A stretch of 64,000 nt of DNA from Burkholderia sp. Ac-20365 (GTDB taxonomy: Bacteria > Pseudomonadota > Gammaproteobacteria > Burkholderiales > Burkholderiaceae). The first letter of the stretch is position 1, and every line of letters starts with the position of its first letter. A model generated the notes under the pieces. It worked only from the letters and a program-made list of their open reading frames with translations. It ran no database searches and had not been told where the DNA came from. Below are positions 53,203 to 62,278 of this stretch, in pieces. The stretch covers positions 45,245-109,244 of the forward strand of contig NZ_JAAGPI010000031.1 of assembly GCF_017104715.1 (NCBI RefSeq), read 5' to 3'. Made by a program: the position numbers and the translations under genes.

Positions 53203-54117
53203 TTACGCCTGAAGGCCGGGCGACGGATGCGCGGCCTTCATATCGTCGATAAACGCATCGACGATTTCCGTCCGATGCTGCCGTGTGCGCGTGACCATGT
53301 GAAACGCGACGCGGTAGCCCATCTGCTGCGGGTTCACTGCGGCAAGCAAACCTTCCTTTACATACGGCGCGGCGAAGTGCCCCGGCAGATAGCCGAGGTG
53401 ATGGCCCGACAGCACAAGCATGGCTACGGCTTCCATGTTGTCGGCGACAGCCGTGACATTGTGCGGCGTCGCCGACGCTTCGGCTTCGGGCAGCGGATAG
53501 CTGCGCCACGCCCACTCATGCTGCGCCGCTTCCACGGGTGAGACGTTGCCCGCCTGATCGAACAGCGGATGTCCCTTCGCGCAATACGCAAACTGTTCCT
53601 CGGAGAAAATCTCCGTGTACTCAAGCGACGGCACGCGATGCCAGAAATATCCGATGCCAATCTGAATGCGTCCGCTCAGCAGTAATTCCTCGAGTTCGCC
53701 CGGCGATCGGACGAGAATTGAGAAACGCACAGATTCGTCCCGGGCGCGGAAGCGGGCAATTGCATCGCTGATTCGCGCACTTTCCGACACCGGCGTATGG
53801 CCGATCATGCCGATGCCGAGCGTGCCGACCAGCTTTCGTCCGACGTTTCGCGCCTGCGCGCCGAATGCATCGACGGCGGAAAGCAGTGCGCGCGCGGCTT
53901 CGACGAACTGTTCGCCTCGCGCGGTCAGGCTAAATCCGCTGCGGCCGCGTTCGCACAGACGGTAGCCCAGACGGGTCTCGAGCGTCGATAGCTGGGTGCT
54001 GATCGTCGATTGGCCTACATTTAATGTAGCCTGGGCGGGCGAAACGCCGCCCGCGTCCACGATAGCGAGGAACACGCGGATCAGGCGCAGGTCTAGATCG
54101 GTGAGTTGAGAAAACAT
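53203..54117 (-). CDS. LysR family transcriptional regulator
   Basis: A 304-residue LysR-type regulator. The helix-turn-helix lies at about residues 10-65 (LRLIRVFLAIVDAGGVSPAQATLNVGQSTISTQLSTLE), followed by an effector-binding domain (about 95-300). It is divergent from the SpeB-family gene across about 160 bases containing an AT-rich stretch, so it is the probable regulator of that gene. The inducer is unknown. Confidence 0.88.
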   Translation of the reverse strand: MFSQLTDLDLRLIRVFLAIVDAGGVSPAQATLNVGQSTISTQLSTLETRLGYRLCERGRSGFSLTARGEQFVEAARALLSAVDAFGAQARNVGRKLVGTLGIGMIGHTPVSESARISDAIARFRARDESVRFSILVRSPGELEELLLSGRIQIGIGYFWHRVPSLEYTEIFSEEQFAYCAKGHPLFDQAGNVSPVEAAQHEWAWRSYPLPEAEASATPHNVTAVADNMEAVAMLVLSGHHLGYLPGHFAAPYVKEGLLAAVNPQQMGYRVAFHMVTRTRQHRTEIVDAFIDDMKAAHPSPGLQA

Positions 54118-54279
54118 ACGGCAGGATACATCGGTGGAGATCGATGTGAAGTTTTTTCTGTTGGCATTTTATATTGGCCAGAACTGCACAAAAATAAGAA
54201 ATGCCCCGGCGTCGCGCGCTTTGCGGCGGCTGGATTCAACGCTTTTATAAGACGATGTGCCTTTCATTTGCGAACCACG

Positions 54280-55272
54280 ATGAATACTTCCTCGAATTTC
54301 GTTTCTCCAGACCTGACGGAACGGCCGCAGCCGCTGTCGGGCAACGCCATGCCGCGCTCGGGCGGGATCGCCACGATGATGCGCCTTCCGAACGTCGGCT
54401 CGGCGGAAGGGCTCGACGTGTGTTTCGTCGGCGTGCCGTTCGATCTGGGCACGTCGAACCGCACGGGCGCGCGCTTCGGCCCGCGCCAGATCCGCGCTGA
54501 ATCGGTGCTGCTGCGCCCGTACAACATGGCGACGCGCGCTGCGCCGTTCGACTCGCTGCGTATCGCCGATATCGGCGACGTGGCGATCAATCCGTACAAC
54601 CTGCTGGATTCGATCGACCGTATCGAGCGCGCGTACGACGAAATCCTGCAACACGGCACGAAGCCGATCACGCTGGGCGGCGATCACACGATCGCGTTGC
54701 CGATCCTGCGCGCGATTCATCGAAAATACGGCAAGGTCGGCCTGATTCACGTCGACGCGCACGCCGACGTCAACGACACGATGATGGGCGAGAAAATCGC
54801 CCACGGCACGCCGTTCCGCCGCGCGGTCGAAGAGGGCCTGCTGGATACGGACCGCGTCGTGCAGATCGGTCTGCGCGGCACGGGTTACGCAGCGGAAGAC
54901 TTCGACTGGTGCCGCGATCAGGGCTTCCAGGTGGTGCAGGCCGAGGCCTGCTGGAACCAGTCGCTGGTGCCGCTGATGTCGCGCGTGCGCGAGCAGATGG
55001 GCGACGGTCCCGTCTACATCACGTTCGATATCGACGGTATCGATCCCGCTTTCGCGCCGGGTACGGGCACGCCGGAAATCGCCGGTCTGACGGTGCCGCA
55101 GGCGCTCGAAATCATTCGCGGCGCGCGCGGGCTGAATATCGTCGGTTGCGATCTGGTGGAAGTCGCGCCGCCGTACGATCCGTTCGGCACGACCGCGTTG
55201 CTCGGCGCGAATCTGGCGTTCGAGTTGCTGTGTGTGCTGCCGGGTGTCGAGTATCGGCCGGCGGGACGCTAA
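54280..55272 (+). CDS. speB: Agmatinase / guanidino-acid ureohydrolase (SpeB family)
   Basis: A 330-residue manganese ureohydrolase. Metal-binding motifs are complete: GGDHTIALP, HVDAHADVND and FDIDGIDPAFAPGTGTPE. The family contains agmatinase, guanidinobutyrase, guanidinopropionase and proclavaminate amidinohydrolase, so the substrate is not fixed by these motifs. Divergent pairing with a LysR regulator is typical of guanidino-acid catabolic genes in pseudomonads. The ATG at 54280 (MNTSSNFVSPD) is used; the longer frame overlaps the LysR gene start. Confidence 0.85.
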   Translation: MNTSSNFVSPDLTERPQPLSGNAMPRSGGIATMMRLPNVGSAEGLDVCFVGVPFDLGTSNRTGARFGPRQIRAESVLLRPYNMATRAAPFDSLRIADIGDVAINPYNLLDSIDRIERAYDEILQHGTKPITLGGDHTIALPILRAIHRKYGKVGLIHVDAHADVNDTMMGEKIAHGTPFRRAVEEGLLDTDRVVQIGLRGTGYAAEDFDWCRDQGFQVVQAEACWNQSLVPLMSRVREQMGDGPVYITFDIDGIDPAFAPGTGTPEIAGLTVPQALEIIRGARGLNIVGCDLVEVAPPYDPFGTTALLGANLAFELLCVLPGVEYRPAGR

Positions 55273-55288
55273 ACCCCTAGGCTCAATG

Positions 55289-55328
55289 AAAAACGCCCCG
55301 TGACGCAGGTCACGGGGCGTTTTTTTGC
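55289..55328. terminator. Bidirectional terminator between speB and the NCS1 gene
   Basis: AAAAACGCCCCGTGA and TCACGGGGCGTTTTT form a 15-base-pair stem with a six-base loop. T runs occur on both strands between the convergent genes. Confidence 0.9.
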
Positions 55329-55340
55329 ACGCTGTGTACG

Positions 55341-56657
55341 TTACGCGTAAGCCTGCTTGCGCGTCGACACCAGCGCCAGATAACAGACCGCGCCAATCAC
55401 CAGCGCCGGCAACGTTGCGCCGAGATTCGGCAGCCACTGGTTGATCGCCTGATAAGACGCAATGCCGATCGCCCACGCGATGAACGCGCTCACATGCCAG
55501 CCGCCCGAAAAGCCGTAGCGGCCTTGCGTATCGGCGAGTGCGGCGGCGTCGATACGACGCTTGCGAACGATAAAGTGATCGACCAGCACCACGCCGAACA
55601 GCGGCGCGAACACCGAACCGATCAGCAGCAGGAAGTTCTGGTATTTCGCCATCGGCACGACCAGCGCGATCAGCGTGCACAGCGCGCCGAACGCGGCGGA
55701 CAGCATCGGTACGCTGGCACGCGTCCAGAACGTTCCCGTCGAAACCGCCGCCGAGTGCACGTCGGCGAACGCGTTGTCGATTTCATCGATCAGCACCAGC
55801 AGCAGCGCGAGGCCGCCGCCAGCCTGCGCGAGCGCCGTGGTCAGCAGCGCGTCGCCGCCGCCAGCCGCGAGGCCGTAGACTGCGCCGAGCGCGTAGAACC
55901 AGATGTTCGCAATACCGTAGCCGAGAAGCGTGCCGCGGAACGTCTCGCCCGCTTTCCGGCCGAAGCGCGTGTAATCGGCGATCAGAGGCAGCCACGACAG
56001 CGGCATCGCGACCACGAGATCGATTGCGCCGCCGAACGACATCTCGCCATTGCCCGGACGATGCATCAGCGCGCCAAGATCGTGCTGTGCAAGAACGGCG
56101 TAGGTCAGCCACGCGGCGCCCGCGAGCAGCAGCCAGATGCCCCACGAGCGCAGAAAGCGCCGCACGAACGACAGCGGTCCGCTGATCGCGAGCAGTGTCG
56201 CCAGCACACCGAAAATCAGCGTCCAGACGAGCGGCGCCGAGATGCCGAAGGCCTGTTTCGAGAGCGCATCGGCGGAATCGCGCATCACGATCACTTCGAA
56301 CGCGCCCCAGCCGACCAGCTGGATCATGTTCAGCACGGCGGGAATCGACGCGCCGCGCACGCCGAGCGTCGGACGCAGCGACGACATCGCGGCCAGCCCC
56401 GTGTCCGTGCCGATCACGCCCGCGAGCGCGAGCAGCACGACGCCGATCACGCTGCCGATCAGAATCGCCAGCAACGCGTGCGGCAGCGACAGGCCCGGCA
56501 CGAGCAGCGCGCCCGCCTGCGCGACTAGCAGCCCGATGCCGAGCGAAAACCACAGCGCGAATGCGTCGCCTGTCTTGAACGCGCGGCGCGAGTCCGGTAC
56601 GGGCTTGAGCGGCGCGTAGGTCGAACCGGTCTCGCCGGCGATTGGATCCTGAGCCAT
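55341..56657 (-). CDS. NCS1 family purine/pyrimidine-type permease
   Basis: A 438-residue inner-membrane transporter with about 12 helices, NCS1 family (cytosine, hydroxymethylpyrimidine, allantoin or related compounds). GDAFALWFSLGIGLLVAQAGALLVPGLS in the first helix and the IADYTRFGRKAGETFRGTLLGYGIAN segment are typical of cytosine-permease/CytX members. I chose the ATG at 56657 with CAGGAA upstream; an in-frame start at 56747 would add 30 polar residues. No TPP riboswitch is visible upstream, so thiamine-linked CytX is not supported. Confidence 0.82.
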   Translation of the reverse strand: MAQDPIAGETGSTYAPLKPVPDSRRAFKTGDAFALWFSLGIGLLVAQAGALLVPGLSLPHALLAILIGSVIGVVLLALAGVIGTDTGLAAMSSLRPTLGVRGASIPAVLNMIQLVGWGAFEVIVMRDSADALSKQAFGISAPLVWTLIFGVLATLLAISGPLSFVRRFLRSWGIWLLLAGAAWLTYAVLAQHDLGALMHRPGNGEMSFGGAIDLVVAMPLSWLPLIADYTRFGRKAGETFRGTLLGYGIANIWFYALGAVYGLAAGGGDALLTTALAQAGGGLALLLVLIDEIDNAFADVHSAAVSTGTFWTRASVPMLSAAFGALCTLIALVVPMAKYQNFLLLIGSVFAPLFGVVLVDHFIVRKRRIDAAALADTQGRYGFSGGWHVSAFIAWAIGIASYQAINQWLPNLGATLPALVIGAVCYLALVSTRKQAYA

Positions 56658-56948
56658 CGAATCTGTTTCCTGTCTGTCGTTGTCATTGTCGGCCGTGATA
56701 GCGGCCGTGTTGTTGTCGTACGGTGCGCGTTTTGCGGACCGCGCCATCAGAAAGCGCTTATGACGTTTGCCGCGGGCCTCGCCGCGCGGCGGCTGTCATA
56801 ATGCACAACTCTGCATGCGCCGCTGCCGCCGGATGACGGTTTCGCGCGGTTGCATGCCGTTCAGGGCCAGGCCGTCGCGCGCCGCGTGCTGCATGCTGTG
56901 CATCGTGACGGTTTATACCCGAAAAGCCGAGATTATCCCCAAAACGCC

Positions 56949-58259
56949 ATGTTTGAAGAAACCCGCGCCAATGTACCCCTCGCCGAGCGCCTGCGGCCAC
57001 GCACCATCGACGAAGTGATCGGGCAAAAGCATCTGCTCGGCCCGAACAAGCCGCTGCGCGTCGCGTTCGAGTCGGGCGAAGCGCATTCGATGATCCTCTG
57101 GGGCCCGCCCGGCGTCGGCAAGACCACGCTCGCGCGGCTCATGGCCGACGCGTTCGATGCGCAGTTCATCGCGCTGTCGGCGGTGCTGTCGGGCGTGAAG
57201 GATATCCGCGAGGCCGTCGAAACCGCGCAGATCCATCGCGCGAACGGGCATCAGACGCTCGTGTTCGTCGATGAGGTGCATCGCTTCAACAAGAGCCAGC
57301 AAGACGCATTCTTGCCGCACGTCGAGTCGGGGCTGTTCGTGTTCGTCGGCGCGACGACGGAGAATCCGTCGTTCGAAGTGAATAGCGCGTTGCTGTCGCG
57401 GGCGGCCGTATATGTGCTCAAGAGCCTCGATGCGGACGAACAGAAAGAGTTGCTGGAACGCGCGTGCGCGGAGCTTGGCGGTCTCACGTTCACGGAAGAA
57501 GCGCGCGACGCCCTGATCGGTTCCGCCGACGGCGACGGACGCAAGCTGCTGAACAATCTGGAAATCGTCGCGCGCGCGGCGGCCCAGCAGAAGAAGACGG
57601 AGATCGACGGCGAACTGCTGGCCAGCGCGCTGTCGGAAAATCTGCGCCGCTTCGACAAGGGCGGCGACGCGTTCTACGACCAGATCAGCGCGCTGCACAA
57701 GTCCGTGCGGGGCAGCAATCCGGACGGCGCGCTGTACTGGTTCTGCCGGATGCTCGACGGCGGCGCGGACGCGCGCTATCTGTCGCGGCGCCTCGTGCGG
57801 ATGGCGTGGGAAGACATCGGGCTCGCGGATCCGCGCGCTGCGCGCATCGCGCTCGACGCCGCCGAAACCTACGAGCGCCTCGGCACGCCCGAAGGCGAAC
57901 TGGCGCTCGCGCAGGCGGTGATCTATCTGGCCGTCGCGCCGAAGTCGAACGCTGGCTACAACGCGTACAACGCGGCACGCGCGTTCGTCGGCAAGGACCA
58001 GTCGCGCGCGGTGCCGATCCATCTGCGCAACGCGCCGACCAAGCTGATGAAGGAACTCGGCTACGGCCACGAGTACCGCTATGCGCACGACGAGCCCGAC
58101 GCGTATGCTGCGGGCGAAACCTATCTGCCCGACGGCATGCGCGATCCGCGCTGGTATCAGCCGACGCCGCGCGGGCTCGAAGGCAAGATTGGCGAGAAGC
58201 TGTCGCGGCTCGCCGATCTCGATGCGCAGTGGCGCAGCGAGAATCGCAAGAAAAGCTGA
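56949..58259 (+). CDS. rarA: Replication-associated recombination protein RarA (MgsA)
   Basis: A 436-residue AAA+ ATPase that acts at stalled replication forks, interacting with SSB. Walker A is ILWGPPGVGKTTLAR, Walker B is LVFVDEVHRFN, sensor 1 is VGATTENPSFEVNSALLSRA, and the C-terminal tetramerisation region includes KSNAGYNAYNAARAF and the ENP segment PIHLRNAPTKLMKELGYG. The ATG at 56949 starts MFEETRANVPLAERLRP, the standard N terminus. It is 93 bases before serS, so both may share a transcript. Confidence 0.93.
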   Translation: MFEETRANVPLAERLRPRTIDEVIGQKHLLGPNKPLRVAFESGEAHSMILWGPPGVGKTTLARLMADAFDAQFIALSAVLSGVKDIREAVETAQIHRANGHQTLVFVDEVHRFNKSQQDAFLPHVESGLFVFVGATTENPSFEVNSALLSRAAVYVLKSLDADEQKELLERACAELGGLTFTEEARDALIGSADGDGRKLLNNLEIVARAAAQQKKTEIDGELLASALSENLRRFDKGGDAFYDQISALHKSVRGSNPDGALYWFCRMLDGGADARYLSRRLVRMAWEDIGLADPRAARIALDAAETYERLGTPEGELALAQAVIYLAVAPKSNAGYNAYNAARAFVGKDQSRAVPIHLRNAPTKLMKELGYGHEYRYAHDEPDAYAAGETYLPDGMRDPRWYQPTPRGLEGKIGEKLSRLADLDAQWRSENRKKS

Positions 58260-58352
58260 GGCGCGCGTTGCGCCTGACCCGAGAATGCCGCCGGCCAGCC
58301 GTGCCGGTGCGCTAAAATCGCCCATTCATACAACGAACTGTCGTCCCGACCC

Positions 58353-59651
58353 ATGCTTGACATCCAGCTGCTGCGCAAAGACATCGACGGCGTCGCGAAA
58401 CGCCTCGCCGATCGCGGCTATACGCTCGACGTCGCGGCTTTCTCCGCGCTCGAGGCAGAACGCCGTGCCATCCAGACCCGTACCGAAGAGCTGCAGGCCA
58501 AGCGCAACAGTCTGTCGAAGCAGATCGGCGCGATGAAAGGGCGGGGCGAGGACACCTCGGCGGTAATGGCCGAAGTGGGCGGTCTCGGCGACGAGATGAA
58601 GGCGTCGGCAGTGCAGCTCGAAGACATCCAGAAGCGTCTGTCCGATCTGCTGCTCGGCGTGCCGAACTTGCCGCACGAGAGCGTTCCCGTTGGCCGCGAC
58701 GAAGCGGACAACGTCGAAGTGCGCCGTTGGGGCACGCCGCGCCAGTTCGACTTCGAGGTGAAGGATCACGTCGATGTCGGCACGCCGCTCGGCCTCGATT
58801 TCGAGACGGGCGCAAAGCTGTCGGGCGCGCGCTTCACGATGCTGCGCGGACAGATTGCGCGTCTGCATCGCGCGCTCGCGCAGTTCATGATTGACACGCA
58901 CACGCAGCATCACGGCTATACCGAAATCTATACGCCGTACATCGTCAATCCTGAAATCCTGTTCGGCACGGGCCAACTGCCCAAGTTCGCCGACGACATG
59001 TTCCGTGTCGAAAAGGGCGGCGGCGAAAACACGGTCACGCAATACCTGATCTCGACGTCGGAAATCTCGCTGACGAACACGGTGCGCGAAAGCATCGTCG
59101 ATGCAAACGAACTGCCGATCAAGCTGACTGCACACTCGCCATGCTTCCGCTCGGAAGCGGGTTCGTACGGTCGCGATACGCGCGGCATGATCCGTCAGCA
59201 TCAGTTCGACAAGGTCGAAATGGTGCAGGTCGTTGCGCCCGACACCTCGTACGATGCACTCGAGCAGATGGTCACGCACGCGGAAACGATCCTGCAGAAG
59301 CTCGAACTGCCGTATCGCGTGATCACGCTGTGCACGGGCGACATGGGCTTTTCGGCGACGAAGACCTATGACCTCGAAGTGTGGCTGCCTGCGCAGAACA
59401 CCTATCGCGAAATCTCCAGTTGCTCGAATACGGAAACGTTCCAGGCTCGGCGGATGCAGGCGCGCTTCCGCAACGCGCAGGGCAAACCCGAGCTCGTGCA
59501 CACGCTCAACGGTTCAGGGCTGGCCGTGGGCCGTACGCTCGTCGCAGTACTGGAGAACTTCCAGAACGCGGATGGCTCGGTGACGGTGCCGGCTGCGCTG
59601 CGTCCGTATCTGGGTGGCGTCGAACGTCTGGAAGTGGCGAAGGCAAGCTGA
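58353..59651 (+). CDS. serS: Seryl-tRNA synthetase
   Basis: A 432-residue class II synthetase charging tRNA-Ser. The N-terminal coiled-coil arm spans about residues 25-105. Motif 2 appears as SPCFRSEAGSYGRDTRGMIRQHQF and motif 3 as NGSGLAVGRTLVAVLEN, and EISSCSNTETFQARRMQ is the Ser-binding motif. A tRNA-Ser gene lies 160 bases downstream. Confidence 0.96.
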   Translation: MLDIQLLRKDIDGVAKRLADRGYTLDVAAFSALEAERRAIQTRTEELQAKRNSLSKQIGAMKGRGEDTSAVMAEVGGLGDEMKASAVQLEDIQKRLSDLLLGVPNLPHESVPVGRDEADNVEVRRWGTPRQFDFEVKDHVDVGTPLGLDFETGAKLSGARFTMLRGQIARLHRALAQFMIDTHTQHHGYTEIYTPYIVNPEILFGTGQLPKFADDMFRVEKGGGENTVTQYLISTSEISLTNTVRESIVDANELPIKLTAHSPCFRSEAGSYGRDTRGMIRQHQFDKVEMVQVVAPDTSYDALEQMVTHAETILQKLELPYRVITLCTGDMGFSATKTYDLEVWLPAQNTYREISSCSNTETFQARRMQARFRNAQGKPELVHTLNGSGLAVGRTLVAVLENFQNADGSVTVPAALRPYLGGVERLEVAKAS

Positions 59652-59809
59652 ACAAGTTGAACGCCTCGGATCGATCCAAGTCCTCTTCAATTTTCTGCGA
59701 AAAGGGCTTGGAAATCGAAAACAGGTGTTCTATAATCTTCGTCTCACGCAAGCAGCGACCCGCTTAGTGTGAAGCGACAAGACCACTTCGTTGGTAAGTC
59801 AAAGAATCT

Positions 59810-59900
59810 GGAAAGGTGGCAGAGTGGTCGAATGCGCCGGACTCGAAATCCGGTGTACAGTTATGCTGTACCGTGGGTTCGAATCCCACCCTTTCCGCCA
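59810..59900 (+). tRNA. tRNA-Ser (CGA)
   Basis: The complete 91-base tRNA has an encoded CCA. The acceptor is GGAAAGG / CCTTTCC, the anticodon arm CCGGA-CTCGAAA-TCCGG gives anticodon CGA, and a long variable arm (GTACAGTTATGCTGTAC) is present as expected for Ser. The T-loop is TTCGAAT. Confidence 0.96.
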
Positions 59901-59911
59901 GATGCAAAGCG

Positions 59912-59941
59912 AAACAGGCCCTTCGGGGCCTGTTTTCGTTT
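59912..59941 (+). terminator. Terminator of tRNA-Ser
   Basis: AAACAGGCCC-TTCG-GGGCCTGTTT forms a ten-base-pair stem with a T-rich tail, 11 bases after the tRNA. Confidence 0.85.
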
Positions 59942-60214
59942 CTGCCGCGTCTTTATGCGCTCGCCAAGACGTGGCTCGCAGCCGCGCGATATCGGGCTGC
60001 GTAATTTACAACGCGTTTGCCTGACACACCCAACTCCCTGCATTCGCCGGTTTCGCGATTTGCGCGATCAAAATCGGCGTATGTTCATCTGCACATCCTG
60101 CGCGACGCTTATATCGCGGGACTCTCGCTGCTCGACCAACGCGACTGCACAAAATGCATTGGTACGCCGGTTGCGTATCCAAAGGTGTCTGCCCAACCAC
60201 AATTGGAGTCCACC

Positions 60215-60445
60215 ATGACGAACCCCAATCGCGAGGAAAGCACACAGCCGAGAGATCCGGCCGAGATCCCGCCGAACGAGCTGAACAAGCCAATCGGCGA
60301 TGCGATTCCAACGCCCGTCGAGCCGGGCCTCGATCAACCCTTGCCCGAAAAGCCCAAGACGGACGATAAAAATTCAGCCGAGCCAATAGGAGACGACGAT
60401 CCGCCTCCAGGCGTACCGGCGCCGGGGCCGTCCGACTTCGCGTAG
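60215..60445 (+). CDS. Small Pro/Asp-rich hydrophilic protein, unknown function
   Basis: A 76-residue gene with TTGGAG upstream of the ATG. The acidic, proline-rich product (MTNPNREESTQPRDPAEIPP, then NELNKPIGDAIPTPVEPGL and DDDPPPGVPAPGPSDFA) has no signal peptide, membrane segment or Cys, and looks intrinsically disordered. Translation signals and codon pattern support it as real, but I do not recognise a family. It stands alone between tRNA-Ser and the sensor kinase. Confidence 0.6.
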   Translation: MTNPNREESTQPRDPAEIPPNELNKPIGDAIPTPVEPGLDQPLPEKPKTDDKNSAEPIGDDDPPPGVPAPGPSDFA

Positions 60446-60934
60446 CCGCAGTGTCGAGTTTTCTGATTTTCTCTGCAACGCAACCCGAAATATTCAGGAT
60501 CATTTCGGGTTGCGCATCAAACACCTTCATTAAAACGCTTGCGTGAATAAGCGCTCGCGCCTCCTTCATGATTATCAAAATGACGCGGCCATCAGATTTT
60601 CATCGATGACCGCGTGATGCTTTACTAAGCCTGACTTTCTGCATAGGATGAAGTTGCACTTTTTTCCGCTCGTTATGAAGCGGGTGAGAAAAAGTCGACT
60701 GCGATTATTCAACAAATGAGTTATTGACTATTCGCAGTCCATATGAAGATAGGCTCATCGATCGATTAGATGCATAACGATAAGACAAGACGTTGTCATG
60801 CTTTCAGGCGAAGAGGCGGAGGCGTTGCGCGGCCGGTTTCTGCAGCATCGTCCCGTTGCGTTGCTAACAACGACGAAGGCGTGCGCACGCGGTCGCAGCA
60901 GTTCGAGTGCGAGCGTCTCGAGGAACGGTAAGCC
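60446..60934. other. Intergenic region before the sensor kinase
   Basis: This 489-base region is AT-richer than its surroundings and contains two perfect or near-perfect hairpins: 13 base pairs at 60479-60491 / 60502-60514 (CGCAACCCGAAAT and its complement) and 11 base pairs with one mismatch at 60583-60593 / 60605-60615. Neither has a T run. The promoter of the kinase gene should lie at about 60700-60850. No gene is supported. Confidence 0.5.
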
Positions 60935-62278
60935 ATGCACATCGCTATCTCTGCTTTGACAGTCGCGGTGGCTGCAATCGTGGTCTGGTGGTCGCTGCAT
61001 TCGCGCCGCATCGCGCCGGAACGCGTCGGGGATTTCACATCGATGCAACGTCGCGAGCCTGTTTCACCAGCACTTCAGCGCGTCGCGAATTCGATTGCGC
61101 ACAGTCGGACCATGCAGGGCGCAAGTGCATTCTTCGGCTTCATGCATCGACGGTCCGGGGCTATGAACGGGCTTGCCGATGTATTCGAATGCTTGCCCGT
61201 CGCTTCCGTGGTGTTCGACGAACACGGGGTGATCGTCCTCGCAAACGCGCAAGCCGAGCGTCTGTTCGATTACCAGCGCGGCGTGCTGGCGGGCGCATGC
61301 GTGGGGCTCGTTGCGCCGACGCTTTCGCAGGAGCCTGCTGCAGCCGCAAACACCGGTGCCGCCCACGCGAGCCGGTCCCCGGGCACCCGCACACGCAGCC
61401 TGCGTGCGCGTCGTCGCGATGGCAGCGAGTTTTCCGTCGAAATCGCGACGAGCGCGATCCGTTACGAAGGACGCATGGCGACTGTCGCGTTTATCACCGA
61501 CATGACAGAGCGCTTTGAGCTCGAACGCAATCGCCGGGAGCTGGCGCACCTGACGCGCGTGTCGACGATGGGGGAGCTGGCCGCGTCGCTCGCCCACGAA
61601 CTCAATCAGCCGCTGACGGCGATTCTCAGCAACGGGCAGGCCGCGCAGCGCTTCATGGATCAGGAACCGATCGATCTCGCCGAAGTGCGCGACATCCTCA
61701 AAGACATCGTCGACGACAGTGGCCGCGCGAGCGAGGTGATTCGCCGGATGCGCGCCTTCGTCAAGAAAGAAGAGCAGCAGCAACTGACCAGCCTCGACGT
61801 CGGCGGCTTGCTGCGCGATGTCGCGCTGCTCGTGCATGGCGATGCGGTTGCGCGCGGTATTCATGTGTCGCATGTGATCGACGACGGCTTGCCGCCCGTA
61901 CGCGGCGACAAGGTGCAACTGCAGCAGGTGCTACTCAATCTGCTGCTCAACGCATTCGATGCGGTGAGCGAATGCGCCGCGCCCGATCGCGTGGTGGCGC
62001 TCTTTGCGCAACCCGATCGCGAAGGCAGGGTGCGCATGGCGGTGCGCGATCGTGGCCATGGTCTGACGCCCGACAAGCTGGAATGTATTTTCAAGCCGTT
62101 CGTGACGTCGAAGCCGCAAGGTCTGGGCCTCGGGCTGTCGATCAGCCGCTCGATCGTGCAGATGCATGGCGGACGGTTGTGGGCCGAGAACAATCCGGAC
62201 CACGGCATGACGTTCTATGTCGCGTTGCCCGCATCGCACGATGCCGTCAATGCGAGCGTTGCACAGGCGGCATCATGA
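60935..62278 (+). CDS. PAS-domain sensor histidine kinase
   Basis: A 447-residue membrane-attached kinase. One N-terminal helix (about 4-20), a PAS domain (about 83-195, with VASVVFDEHGVIVLANAQAERLF), a HisKA box LAHELNQPL (His near 221), and a HATPase_c domain with VLLNLLLNAFDA, RDRGHGL and GLGLGLSISRS. The class (LAHELNQPLTAI) is that of FixL/TodS/DctS-like kinases working with FixJ-type regulators, and the adjacent response regulator starts with a four-base overlap. The signal is unknown. Confidence 0.9.
   Translation: MHIAISALTVAVAAIVVWWSLHSRRIAPERVGDFTSMQRREPVSPALQRVANSIAHSRTMQGASAFFGFMHRRSGAMNGLADVFECLPVASVVFDEHGVIVLANAQAERLFDYQRGVLAGACVGLVAPTLSQEPAAAANTGAAHASRSPGTRTRSLRARRRDGSEFSVEIATSAIRYEGRMATVAFITDMTERFELERNRRELAHLTRVSTMGELAASLAHELNQPLTAILSNGQAAQRFMDQEPIDLAEVRDILKDIVDDSGRASEVIRRMRAFVKKEEQQQLTSLDVGGLLRDVALLVHGDAVARGIHVSHVIDDGLPPVRGDKVQLQQVLLNLLLNAFDAVSECAAPDRVVALFAQPDREGRVRMAVRDRGHGLTPDKLECIFKPFVTSKPQGLGLGLSISRSIVQMHGGRLWAENNPDHGMTFYVALPASHDAVNASVAQAAS

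Noticed and set aside
54169..55680. 503-codon minus-strand frame opposite speB
   Set aside because: Antisense to a gene with complete metal motifs and spanning a bidirectional terminator.
56658..56948. TPP riboswitch ahead of the NCS1 permease, which would imply a CytX hydroxymethylpyrimidine transporter
   Set aside because: I could not find the CTGAGA or the conserved 3' TPP-box sequence in this gap on the minus strand.
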